12,193 bases of DNA from an uncultured Frankiales bacterium (GCA_946479905.1 CAMLIA010000134.1:1-12193), one strand, 5' to 3'. Counted from the first letter of the stretch, positions 1 to 7,070 are shown. A program made the numbers and translations. Notes: generated by a model not told the origin, from the sequence alone.

Positions 1-15
1 CGCGCCCTCGGCGCG
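1..15. repeat. Short perfect inverted repeat at the window edge
   Basis: Six-base arms (CGCGCC and GGCGCG) flank a 3-nt loop. It could be a small hairpin ending an unseen upstream gene, but there is no T-tract after it, and short GC palindromes are common in DNA this GC-rich. Its role is unknown. Confidence 0.3.
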
Positions 16-55
16 CTTACCGGCCTTGCACCGCAACCTGACGCACCATGAGGGC

Positions 56-271
56 ATGACGCTGCGCGCTGAGCACGAGTCGTCCACGCACCAGAACAAC
101 GTCCGCCTCGTGGTGGTGGACTCGAGGAGCCAACCGGTCTACCTCGCCCGGGCCGCGCAGCTGCAGGCTGCGATGACCGCGGCCGCCGAGGCTCTCGGCG
201 TGGGTCCCGAGGACATGCCCGGCCTCTACGGGCTGTGCGTCGAGGCGATCCGCGCCAAGGAGCGCCGCTGA
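56..271 (+). CDS. Small protein of unknown function
   Basis: Encodes about 71 residues from the ATG at 56. The frame is also open back to a TTG at 26 and to the window edge, so the start is uncertain. The only Shine-Dalgarno-like stretch (GAGGG, 50-54) lies too close to the ATG to decide. The product is soluble, with no signal peptide or membrane segment. It has a beta-like stretch (VRLVVVD), then an alanine-rich, probably helical part ending in a basic tail (AIRAKERR). Codon positions look normal for this genome and the frame ends with TGA four bases before the convergent binding-protein gene, which supports a real gene. I do not recognise the family and assign no function. Confidence 0.55.
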   Translation: MTLRAEHESSTHQNNVRLVVVDSRSQPVYLARAAQLQAAMTAAAEALGVGPEDMPGLYGLCVEAIRAKERR

Positions 272-275
272 TCCC

Positions 276-1442
276 CTAGGAAGGGCTGGGGGTCGGCGCC
301 GACGGTGGGTCGACGGGCTTCGTCCAGTAGGTGTGCCGGGTCGCGTGGCTGACGGTGCCGTACAGCGGCAGGTACTCCTCGTACCGTGACCGGTCCGCGA
401 AGGTGCCGGCCGGATCCGCGCTGGCCGCCATGAACCGGCTGACCGCCGCGGGCGAGTCGAGCTTCACGCCCTTGGCGACGATGATGCGGGGGACCTTCCT
501 CCCCTCGATCCAGTCGGCGCCGAACTGCCCCAGCCCGTAGCCGATCAGGCTCCAGGCGAAGCCGATGCTGAGCTTGTAGGCACCGCCCAGCTTGACGAGG
601 TCCAGTGCCTCCCGGTCCCCGTCGACGCCGGAGAGGAACATGTCGTCGCGGAGCTTCCCGGTGTCCTTCAGCGCCTTGTAGGCACCGACGACGATGGTGT
701 CGCCTCCCAGCACGACCTTGATGTCCGGATGCGTCTGCAGGGCGCTCATCATCGTCCTGAACCCCGACGTCGTGCTGATCTCCGCGACGGTGAGGTCACC
801 GATCACCTCGATGCCACCCCCACCCGTCTTCAGCCCGTCCAGGACGCCGCGGTGGCGGACCCTGAGCTGGGGCGAGGCGGTGTCCAGGTTGAAGTAGAGC
901 GCCTTCGCGTTGCCGCCCAGGTGGGCCACCACGTAGTCCGCCGCGGCCTTCCCCTGGTCGAAGCCGATCTGGTACTGGCTGGCCACGACCTGCATCGTGC
1001 TCGGAGCCGTGATGATGCCCTGCGCGCAGACGCCCTTGTCGATCGCGCGCTGCAGCACCAGGGAGTCGGCGTCGGGGCTCAGCGGCTGCATGGCGAGCGC
1101 ACCCACGCCCTGCTTGAGGAACGCGTTCATCTGGTCCACGTGCTTGCCGGGGTCGTTGCCGGAGGTCGCGGTCACGTAGTCGACCCCCCGGCTGCCCGCG
1201 GCCTGCTGCATGCCTCGCCCGAGGGCGAGGAAGAACTCGGAGTCGGCGGTGGAGGCCCAGGCCACCCGCTCCGCCAGCCCGGTCGACCGACGGGAGCCGT
1301 CCGGAGCGAAGGGGGTGAGCGCGTTCGGGTCGAGGGTGTCGGTCGGGCGGGCGCTGCTGCCGCTGCAGCCGGCGAGCAGCCCGACTGCTCCCACCCCGCT
1401 CAGCCGCAGCACGTCCCTGCGCGTCAGGGCTTTCGGGGTCAT
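276..1442 (-). CDS. Tat/lipobox sugar-type substrate-binding protein
   Basis: A 388-residue extracytoplasmic solute-binding protein of the periplasmic-binding-protein/LacI-like fold (ribose or xylose ABC-binding type, Peripla_BP_4). The N-terminus has a twin-arginine motif (TRRDVLR, 7-13), a hydrophobic stretch and a lipobox LLAGC with Cys26, so a folded lipoprotein anchored outside the membrane is expected. The first lobe begins near residue 58 (VAWASTADSEFF) and contains the family pattern ending in ALAMQPLSPDADSL. The second lobe contains VVLGGDTIVVGAYKALKDTG and the VDGDREALDLVK segment. The C-terminus is Pro/Ser-rich. Its ATG overlaps the TGA of the response regulator (ATGA), so translation is probably coupled. 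No permease or ATPase gene adjoins it, and the operon ends here. Ligand unknown. A sensory role with the kinase is inference; a stand-alone importer subunit using a distant transporter is the alternative. Confidence 0.88.
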   Translation of the reverse strand: MTPKALTRRDVLRLSGVGAVGLLAGCSGSSARPTDTLDPNALTPFAPDGSRRSTGLAERVAWASTADSEFFLALGRGMQQAAGSRGVDYVTATSGNDPGKHVDQMNAFLKQGVGALAMQPLSPDADSLVLQRAIDKGVCAQGIITAPSTMQVVASQYQIGFDQGKAAADYVVAHLGGNAKALYFNLDTASPQLRVRHRGVLDGLKTGGGGIEVIGDLTVAEISTTSGFRTMMSALQTHPDIKVVLGGDTIVVGAYKALKDTGKLRDDMFLSGVDGDREALDLVKLGGAYKLSIGFAWSLIGYGLGQFGADWIEGRKVPRIIVAKGVKLDSPAAVSRFMAASADPAGTFADRSRYEEYLPLYGTVSHATRHTYWTKPVDPPSAPTPSPS

Positions 1443-1885
1443 CGTGTCGGCAGCCGGACGACGGTGATGAAGAAGTCGTCGATGGAGCGGACCGCGTCGA
1501 CGAACTGGTCGAAGTCGACCGGCTTCCTCACGTAGGCGTTGGCGTGCAGGTCGTAGGACGCGAGCACGTCCTCCTCCGCGTCCGAGGTGGTCAGCACGAC
1601 GACCGGGATGCGCCGCAGCACCGGGTCGGACTTCACCTCGCGCAGGACCTCCCGACCGTCCCGCCTGGGCAGGTTCAGGTCCAGCAGGACAAGGTCGGGG
1701 GTGGGGACGTCTGCGAAGCGACCCTGCTTGAACAGGTAGGCGATGGCGTCCTCGCCGTTCGTGACGACCGTGAGGTTGTTGGCGATCTTGTAGTCCTTGA
1801 ACGCCTCCTCCGTGATGAGGACGTCTCCGGGGTCGTCCTCGACCAGCAGGACCTCGATGGGCTTGGACGCGCGTGACTCAGACAT
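1439..1885 (-). CDS. Single-domain response regulator (Rcp1-like)
   Basis: A 148-residue CheY-like receiver without an output domain. Visible features are the acidic pair in VEDDPGD (Asp17/18), the phosphoacceptor Asp69 in LVLLDLNLP, the switch Thr in VVLTTSD (99/100) and the conserved Lys121 in YVRKPVD. The long loop after the acidic pair (ITEEAFKDYKIANNL) and the KPVDFDQF segment resemble the Rcp1 group that partners phytochrome-like kinases. I chose ATG 1885 rather than a start 48 nt upstream because the upstream residues lie inside the kinase gene and look out of frame. From 1885 the gene overlaps the kinase stop by 8 nt (ATGTCTGA). With no DNA-binding part it probably acts as a phosphate relay or by protein contact. 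Partner kinase is the upstream gene (inferred from coupling). Confidence 0.9.
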   Translation of the reverse strand: MSESRASKPIEVLLVEDDPGDVLITEEAFKDYKIANNLTVVTNGEDAIAYLFKQGRFADVPTPDLVLLDLNLPRRDGREVLREVKSDPVLRRIPVVVLTTSDAEEDVLASYDLHANAYVRKPVDFDQFVDAVRSIDDFFITVVRLPTR

Positions 1886-3416
1886 GGGCGAGGCTCTGCT
1901 CCAGGGGAAGGGTGAACGACACACACGTACCACCGAGAGGCGAGGGCTCGAGACCGATCGTGCCGCCGTGGAACTCGACGATCTTCTTGGCGAGGGACAG
2001 CCCGATACCCGTCCCCTCGTACTCGTCGCGACCGTGCAGCCGCTGGAAGATCACGAACACCTTCTCGGCGTACTCGTCCGGGATGCCGATGCCGTTGTCG
2101 GCGACCCGCACGCGCACCAGGGGACCCTCCGTCGTCGTGGTCACCTGCACCCGCGGTGCCAGGTCCGGGCGACGGTACTTGAGGGCGTTGCCGAACAGGT
2201 TGCTGAACAGCATCTGCAGCAGCGCCGGGTCGGCCACCACGGCCGTGCCTGGGCTGGCGAGCTCGACGTCGATCGTCCCGCCGGCCTCCTCGACCCGGGC
2301 CTCCAGGCCGCCCCAGGCCTTCGCGATCGCGTCGGCGAGCTCCGTCCCGACGAAGCCGGCACTGGTACGGCCGACCCGGCTGAACGTGAGCAGGTCGGTG
2401 ATGAGCCGCTGCATGCGCTTCGCGCCGTCGACGGCGAACGCGATGTACTGCTCGCCGCGCTCGTCGAGCTGCCCCCCGTAGCGCTGCTCCAGCAGCTGGC
2501 AGAAGCTCGCCACCTTGCGCAGCGGCTCCTGGAGGTCGTGGGAGGCTACGTAGGCGAACTGCTCGAGGTCGGCGTTGGAGCGGGCCAGCTCGGCGGCTCT
2601 GCGCTCCAGCCCCTCCTGCTGCTTCTCGACCTCGGCGAGCGCCCGGACCAGCTCGCGGCGCATGGACTCGACGCCTGCACCCATGTCCTGGATGTCGGGC
2701 GGCCCTACGGGTCGGATGGGGGTGCCGTGCTCGCCGCGTGAGACGACGGCGACCTGCGCCCCCAGGAGCCGTAGCGGCCGGAGGACAGTCGTCTGCAGCG
2801 CCCGTTGCAGGGCGATGACGGAGACGACCAGTGCTGCGGCCATGGCGGCGAGAACCCCCAGGACGACCCGTCGGTCGCGGTCCGCCTCGCGCTGGGCCTC
2901 GCGGGCCTGCTGGGTCAGCTTCACGTCCAGCTCCCGGTTGGTGGCCCGGACCCGGTCGAAGAGCTGCTTGCCGAACTCGATCGTGTTGTCGGGGCCGGCG
3001 CCCGCGTTCTCCGCGGTCCGCAGCGAGGCGTAGGTGTCACGCCAGGCGGTGATGCTCGCGTCGACGGTGAGCAGCGCGACGCGCGCCGGGTCGCCAGGAA
3101 GGATGTAGCGCTCGAGCAGAGCGCGGCTGGCCTGCTCCTCGACGAGCCCCTGCCGGTAGGGCTCGAGGAAGCGCTGGTCCCGGGTGAGGGCGTACCCGCG
3201 AAGACCCGTCTCCTGGTCCACCAGTGAGGTGAGCAGCTGGCTGGCGGCGACCCGCGCAGGGAAGGTCCGCCGGGTCTGGTCGGCAAGGGCCTGGTCGGCC
3301 TGCCGGAGCGCGAGGACGACCGCGACGCCGGCCACCACGAGCAGCAGCGAGAGCGCTGCCAGCACCACCCGCAGCCGGCGAGCCAGCGTCCAGTGGCTGG
3401 GCAGGGTCAGCACCAC
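1878..3416 (-). CDS. CHASE3-domain membrane sensor histidine kinase
   Basis: 512 residues from the GTG at 3416 (the GTG at 3413 is equally possible). The longer frame to 3641 is a shadow of the phosphatase gene, with arginine/alanine-rich junk. Order of parts: TM1 (about 17-37); extracellular CHASE3 domain (about 40-175, with the hallmark LVDQETGLRGYALT); TM2 (183-203); HAMP and coiled coil (205-287); HisKA with His293 in YVASHDLQEPLRKV; HATPase with N-box NLFGNALKY (406-414), G1 DNGIGIP (440-446), F-box (VFVIFQRLH) and G2 GTGIGL (468-473). All catalytic motifs are intact. It autophosphorylates at His293 and should pass phosphate to the two flanking receivers. Its start overlaps the phosphatase stop by 10 nt and its stop overlaps the next regulator by 8 nt. 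The signal is unknown; the co-encoded binding protein is a candidate input. Confidence 0.92.
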   Translation of the reverse strand: MVLTLPSHWTLARRLRVVLAALSLLLVVAGVAVVLALRQADQALADQTRRTFPARVAASQLLTSLVDQETGLRGYALTRDQRFLEPYRQGLVEEQASRALLERYILPGDPARVALLTVDASITAWRDTYASLRTAENAGAGPDNTIEFGKQLFDRVRATNRELDVKLTQQAREAQREADRDRRVVLGVLAAMAAALVVSVIALQRALQTTVLRPLRLLGAQVAVVSRGEHGTPIRPVGPPDIQDMGAGVESMRRELVRALAEVEKQQEGLERRAAELARSNADLEQFAYVASHDLQEPLRKVASFCQLLEQRYGGQLDERGEQYIAFAVDGAKRMQRLITDLLTFSRVGRTSAGFVGTELADAIAKAWGGLEARVEEAGGTIDVELASPGTAVVADPALLQMLFSNLFGNALKYRRPDLAPRVQVTTTTEGPLVRVRVADNGIGIPDEYAEKVFVIFQRLHGRDEYEGTGIGLSLAKKIVEFHGGTIGLEPSPLGGTCVSFTLPLEQSLAHV

Positions 3417-4563
3417 CAGGCGGTGCTCCCGACCACCAGCACCGCCACGTCGTCCGAGAGCGGGCCGCCGTGCCGCCGTTCGGCCTCGGCGAGCAGGGTG
3501 ACGGCGAGCTCGCGCCGCGGGATGCGCTGCGCGACGAGGGGCTGCAGGTGCGTCACGAGCGCGTCGACACCCAGCCGCTGCGTCGAACCAGGGCTGCCGC
3601 TGCCCTCGACGAGTCCGTCCGTGAACAGCAGCAGTCCCCACTCCCCCTCCAGCTCGACCGTGGTCGGCTCGACCCTCGCCCCGGCCATCATCGTCAGCAT
3701 CGGCAGGGCGTCACTCGCGATCTCGACGACGGTGTCCCCCTGCATGAGCAGCGGCGACGGGTGGCCGCACAGGACCAGCTCGGCGCGGGACAGGTCGGGA
3801 CTCAGCGAGACCATCGCCACGGTGGCGAAGCGCTCGTCGTCGCTGCGCTCGGCGAGGAGCACCTGCTCCACCCCCGCAGCACCTCGGCGGGCGCCAGACC
3901 CGCGAGGACCAGCGCCCGCCACGTGATCCGCAACGCCACCCCGAGGGCGGCCTCGTCGGGTCCGTGACCGCTCACGTCGCCGATGAGCAGGTGCACGCCG
4001 GTGGCCGTCTCCACGACGTCGTAGAAGTCGCCGCCGAGCAGTGCTCGATCGCTGCCGGGTCGGTAGAAGGGCGCGAGCTCGAGCTGCTGGGTCTGCATGA
4101 GCGGGCTCGGCAGCAGCCCGCGCTGGAGCCGGGTGTTCTCCTGCGCCCGCAGCTCCGCGGCGACGATCTCCCGTTCGTACGACATCGCCCGGCCGCGCTC
4201 GACGGCGTACCGCAGCGACCGCTCCAGGCCCGCACCGTCCACCTGACCTTTGACGAGGAAGTCCTGCGCCCCGGCGGCCAGCGCCTCGGGTCCGGTCGCG
4301 TCGTCGATGCGTCCCGTGAGCACGACAACAGGGACATCAGGGACATACGCCCGCAGCTTCTCCAGTGCGGTGAGCCCCACGGCGTCCGGGAGCCCGAGGT
4401 CGAGCAGCACGCAGTCGGCGTCGGCCGGCCAGTCCTGCAGGGCCGCCTGCAGCGTCGTGAAGCACGAGAGCCGCACGTCCGGCGCGACGTCGAGCAGCAT
4501 CTCCCGGACCAGGAGGGCATCGCCCGGATCGTCCTCGACGAGCACCAGCGATCGCTGGGTCAC
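3407..4563 (-). pseudogene. Receiver-SpoIIE/PP2C phosphatase, frameshifted
   Basis: Two overlapping frames make one protein of about 385 residues. Part one (from the GTG at 4563) is a receiver with Asp55 in VLLDLGLP and Lys105 in FLVKGQ, a linker helix (about 125-150), then the start of an RsbU/SpoIIE-type phosphatase with GGDFYD (177-182) and GDVSGHG (195-201). At residue 231 the frame turns to nonsense and later ends. Part two, in the -1 frame from base 3871, supplies the rest: VEQVLLAER, FATVAMVSL, GHPSPLL, LLLFTDGLVEG and DDVAVLVV. The switch falls at a G5 run (3871-3875), so one missing G explains it. If intact, it would dephosphorylate an anti-sigma-factor antagonist under phosphorylation control. 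The frameshift could be a real mutation, a sequencing error or, less likely, programmed slippage. Without repair only a catalytically incomplete product is made. Confidence 0.88.
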
Positions 4564-4669
4564 TCGCTCGCTCGCATCTGTCGCCCCCTCGTCCCAGGCA
4601 GCGCGCGCCGGGTCCCCCGATCGTCTCAGACGCGCGTCCGCCTCGGGCGGTCCCCCACCAGGAGGAGGG

Positions 4670-4687
4670 CTGCCCGTCGTTGGGCAG
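4670..4687. repeat. Inverted repeat in the divergent promoter region
   Basis: Arms CTGCCC and GGGCAG are separated by GTCGTT. It could be an operator or a small RNA hairpin in the 5' leader of the secreted-protein gene. No T-tract follows, so a terminator is unlikely. Function not shown. Confidence 0.35.
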
Positions 4688-4757
4688 AGCGGCCGGGGTC
4701 CTTGGCCTCTGGTGCAGCCGTGGCGGCCCGAGGAGCGTGAAGAGGTGCTTTCGGAGT

Positions 4758-4764
4758 GAGGAGA
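4758..4764 (+). promoter_or_regulatory. Ribosome binding site of the secreted-protein gene
   Basis: A purine-rich GAGGAGA stretch lies 5 nt before the ATG at 4770. It favours this start over the upstream in-frame start at 4680, which would place charged residues ahead of an otherwise ideal signal peptide. Confidence 0.65.
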
Positions 4765-4769
4765 GAGTC

Positions 4770-5258
4770 ATGAGGACCACACATCGGGTGCTCACCACGG
4801 CTGTGCTGGCACTTGGCCTGTCGCCGCTGACCGCCGTCCCGGCCGGCGCGGCGAGCGAGACACACATCACGGGGGTGTTCACCGCGCCGATCACCAGCGT
4901 CGGCTGCCTGAGCACCGACCCGAGCACCGGGGCTGCCCTGACCGACCCGGCGACCTGGGGCCCGGCGAGCGGGACCTGGCGGGTCAACGTCGGCACGAGC
5001 ACGGCGAGCGCGCGCTTCGTCATCTACCTCAAGGAGGTGCCGCACGTCGCCTACACCTTGCCGCTCAAGGTCACCACCAATGACGGCACCACCGTGACGG
5101 CCGTTGCCACGACCCCCGCCGGTGACCTCACCGTCACGATCAGCGGTGGCACCATGTCGTACCGGATCGCGCCCTACGACTCGCGGTCCTTCGGCGGCGA
5201 CACCCACTCCGCCTACTGCCCGAGCGGCTCCGTGACCTACCACGGCACTGTGAGCTGA
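4770..5258 (+). CDS. Secreted protein of unknown function
   Basis: 162 residues with a classical Sec signal peptide: basic start MRTTHR, hydrophobic core (VLTTAVLALGLSPL) and a likely cleavage after AGA near residue 27. The mature part of about 135 residues is rich in Thr, Ser, Val and Gly with alternating beta-like stretches (VKVTTNDGTT-type), suggesting a small all-beta domain. It has exactly two cysteines, Cys46 and Cys150, near the two ends of the mature chain, so a disulfide closing the fold is likely once exported. There is no lipobox, membrane anchor or catalytic motif I can recognise. It is transcribed divergently from the signalling operon and could be a target of it, but nothing in the sequence proves that. 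Confidence 0.82.
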   Translation: MRTTHRVLTTAVLALGLSPLTAVPAGAASETHITGVFTAPITSVGCLSTDPSTGAALTDPATWGPASGTWRVNVGTSTASARFVIYLKEVPHVAYTLPLKVTTNDGTTVTAVATTPAGDLTVTISGGTMSYRIAPYDSRSFGGDTHSAYCPSGSVTYHGTVS

Positions 5259-5279
5259 TCGGCGACCACCGAGGGCAGG

Positions 5280-5690
5280 TCACAGGTCGAAGGGACTCCC
5301 CACGTACCGCATGCAGCCGCAGCTGGGCACGTAGCGGAGGTCGTAGCCCAGCACGACGCCGTCGTGCTGCTGCGCGGAGAAGTATGTCCGCTGCAGCGAG
5401 GTCGAGCCGTAGGACCCACCGAGGTGGTCGACGACGCGCATGAACTCCTCGCGGGTGACCTGGCGGGGGTTCATGCGCTTGATCACCGCCTCGAGGAAGA
5501 ACAGCCGGTCGCAGAACTCGTAGGCGATGAGCTGCGCGTTGTGGCTGGGCGGGTTGATCCCGTTGCGGCGCAGGATGTCGAGGCACCGAGTGCTGCCAGG
5601 AGTCGCCCACCGCGTCCGCGGGCCGGTCTCGGCCGTCGGCAGGTCGAGGTTCGGCAGCCAGGCCACGCCACTCGCGCCGGCCGCCTGCTT
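5280..5690 (-). pseudogene. Branched-chain amino acid-type binding protein, C-terminal fragment
   Basis: About 135 C-terminal residues of a periplasmic-binding protein of the Peripla_BP_6 type (Leu/Ile/Val or amide binding). Family-like stretches are SGVAWLPNLDL, TRCLDILRRNGI, AYEFCDRLFFLEAV, a Gly/Ser turn (HLGGSYGS), and the C-terminal block DGVVLGYDLRYVPSCGCMRY with the paired cysteines often seen in actinobacterial members. Upstream of about 5690 the frame loses all resemblance and becomes the antisense of the PucR fragment. The signal peptide and the whole first lobe (roughly 250-300 residues in normal members) are missing, so it cannot be functional. The truncation abuts the truncation of the opposite-strand regulator, pointing to one deletion. 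Family identity is judged from the C-terminal pattern only. Confidence 0.72.
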
Positions 5691-5700
5691 CTTGGGCGCG
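5673..5700. other. Head-to-head junction of two truncated genes
   Basis: The binding-protein frame (minus) stops making sense at about 5684-5690 and the PucR frame (plus) begins to make sense at about 5692. No promoter or start region remains between them. A 6-bp inverted repeat (CGCGCC 5673-5678, GGCGCG 5695-5700) is centred on the junction. It may be incidental or may have assisted the deletion. Confidence 0.6.
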
Positions 5701-5991
5701 CTCAACGACCTCGAGGCGGAGATCGTGCGCAACGCGCACCTGCGGCTGCCGCCGGTGGAGGCCCTGCTCGAGCACGACCTGGCCAACGGCACGCCCTACG
5801 CCGAGACACTGCTGGCCCACCTCGCTGCCCAGCACGACGTCGTCGCGGCGTCGAGCGCGCTCGCCATCCACCAGAACACCTTCCGCTACCGCCTGCGGAG
5901 GGTCAGGGAGCTGTTCGGCCTGGACCTCGACGACCCGGACGTGCGACTGCTCACGTGGCTCCGGCTCCGGACCAGCCAGCAGTCGGCTTAG
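5692..5991 (+). pseudogene. PucR-type regulator, C-terminal HTH fragment
   Basis: About 99 residues matching the PucR C-terminal helix-turn-helix (HTH_30, CdaR/PucR group). It shows LRLPPVEALLEHD, GTPYAETLLAHL, the recognition-helix region VVAASSALAIHQNTFRYRLRRV, and the closing ELFGLDLDDPDVRLLTWLRLR. The N-terminal sensory and GGDEF-like parts (several hundred residues in complete regulators) are absent. The frame upstream of 5692 is open but is only the antisense of the binding-protein fragment. It lacks a credible start or ribosome binding site, so expression is doubtful. Its TAG overlaps the stop of the convergent serine hydrolase by 4 nt. It was probably a regulator of the adjacent binding-protein gene before the deletion (inference). 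Confidence 0.8.
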
Positions 5992-7004
5992 CCGGCCGCC
6001 CGGTCCATCCGCCGAGCCAGGTCAGCGACGGCTCGCGGCCGGTCCAGCTGCGCCATCGCGTCGTGCTCGCTGAGGCACAGCCCGACGGCCTGGCCCGAGG
6101 CGGCGGCTCCGGCGTAGACGCCCCAGAAGCCGCCGTGGCTCCACCACTCGGAACCACCGACCTCCTCGCGGAAGATCCCGCGCGCCAGGCCGGGTCGCTC
6201 CCCCGGCAGGTCCGTCACCGTCAGGAGCAGCCGCGTGCCGCTCGCGCCGAGGACCTCACCGGCGACGAGCGCGGCGAAGAAGCGCGCCAGGTCGGCGGTG
6301 GTCGAGACGAGGCCGCCGCCGCCGAACAGGTCCACCGTCGGGCTGACGTCGGAGAGGGGAACGCCGTGGACGGTCTGGTGCACGCGTGGCACCACGGGTG
6401 GTTCCTCGTCGACCTCCCACCAGGTCGCCGCCAGCCCGAGCCGGTCCAGACCCACGAGCTCACGGACCGCAGGGCCGAGCGCACGGCCCGTCGCGCGCTC
6501 CAGCACCTCGCCGAGCAGCACGTAGCCGGTGTCGCTGTAGCTCACCAGGGTCGCCGGCGGGGCCAGCGGACCGAGCTCAGCGGCGCGCTTGACCTGCTCG
6601 TGGCGCGTCCATGCGCGACCCGGCTCACCCAGCACGTCAGCCACGTAGGCCGGGTCGGTCGCGTGGTCGACCAGGCCCGAGGTGTGCGTCAGCAGGTGGT
6701 CGACCGTGAGGTCCTCGACCCGAAGGCGGCCGTCGCGCAGCAGCTGGACGCTCTCCTCGCCCAGGACCGCCGTCAGCGGTGACGTGAGGGCCAGCCGGCC
6801 TTCCTCCACGAGACGCAGCACGGCCACGGCCACGAACGTCTTCGTCACCGAGGCGATGCGGAAGGCGGCCGCAGGGTCCTGGTCGGCCGTCGCCGCGTCG
6901 AGCTCTTCCTGTTCGTCCCGCCAGGAGACGACCACGGCAGGAGCGCCGGTCGCCTCACCGGTCTCGGCCGCCCACTCCTGCAGGACCACAGCGCGGTCTG
7001 TCAC
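5988..7004 (-). CDS. Beta-lactamase-family (class C fold) serine hydrolase
   Basis: 338 residues from the GTG at 7004, which has a strong GAGGAGG site 5 nt upstream. The longer frame to 7073 would include an inverted repeat of the intergenic region and is less likely. The catalytic SxxK is Ser52-Val-Thr-Lys55 in RIASVTKTFVAVAVLRLVEEG. The second motif is Tyr156-Ser-Asp158 (normally Tyr-x-Asn). The third is His290-Gly-Gly (SHGGFWG). HLLTHTSGL (103-111) is a strong family signature. There is no signal peptide, so it acts in the cytoplasm. Relatives include esterases, D-aminopeptidases and carboxypeptidase-like enzymes; substrate cannot be told from sequence. It is divergent from the second hydrolase of the same family at 7137. 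The Asp in the Tyr motif is unusual and may alter activity. Confidence 0.92.
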   Translation of the reverse strand: MTDRAVVLQEWAAETGEATGAPAVVVSWRDEQEELDAATADQDPAAAFRIASVTKTFVAVAVLRLVEEGRLALTSPLTAVLGEESVQLLRDGRLRVEDLTVDHLLTHTSGLVDHATDPAYVADVLGEPGRAWTRHEQVKRAAELGPLAPPATLVSYSDTGYVLLGEVLERATGRALGPAVRELVGLDRLGLAATWWEVDEEPPVVPRVHQTVHGVPLSDVSPTVDLFGGGGLVSTTADLARFFAALVAGEVLGASGTRLLLTVTDLPGERPGLARGIFREEVGGSEWWSHGGFWGVYAGAAASGQAVGLCLSEHDAMAQLDRPRAVADLARRMDRAAG

Positions 7005-7009
7005 GCCCA

Positions 7010-7016
7010 CCTCCTC
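7010..7016 (-). promoter_or_regulatory. Ribosome binding site deciding the GTG 7004 start
   Basis: Read on the minus strand, GAGGAGG is followed by a 5-nt spacer (TGGGC) and GTG. This is the best Shine-Dalgarno match in the window and moves the hydrolase start 69 nt downstream of the longest open frame. Confidence 0.75.
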
Positions 7017-7052
7017 TGCTCGAGCATTCAAGGCGCTGGGAACCGTCAGGGC

Positions 7053-7070
7053 ATCGGTGGGCTCACCGAT
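7053..7070. promoter_or_regulatory. Inverted repeat, candidate operator
   Basis: Perfect 7-bp arms ATCGGTG and CACCGAT flank GGCT, in the 132-nt region between the two divergent hydrolase genes. It could bind a dimeric regulator. It is one of three inverted repeats in this short region. Confidence 0.45.

Larger units (their letters stand above)
4564..4769. other. Divergent intergenic region, probable two-way promoter
   Basis: 206 nt lie between the GTG of the receiver-phosphatase gene (minus) and the ATG of the secreted-protein gene (plus). The promoters of both units must lie here or overlap the gene starts. I see no convincing -35/-10 pair. Two inverted repeats stand out: 4622-4632 (CGTCTCAGACG) and 4670-4687 (6-bp arms, 6-nt loop). 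Confidence 0.5.

Noticed and set aside
292..303. 12-bp palindrome GTCGGCGCCGAC as a terminator between convergent genes
   Set aside because: It lies inside the coding end of the binding protein and has no T-tract; GC-rich palindromes of this size are expected by chance.
3417..3641. 75-codon N-terminal extension of the histidine kinase
   Set aside because: The extension lies inside the phosphatase gene and is Arg/Ala-rich; a GTG directly before the first membrane segment is a better start.
3869..3876. Programmed -1 frameshift in the phosphatase
   Set aside because: GGG slippage is possible, but I see no clear slippery heptamer or strong downstream stem and know no precedent in this family. 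A missing base is simpler.
5364..6782. Long plus-strand open frame of 472 codons
   Set aside because: It crosses three real genes on either strand; its product is Arg/Ala/Gly-rich with no domain pattern, typical of a high-GC shadow frame.
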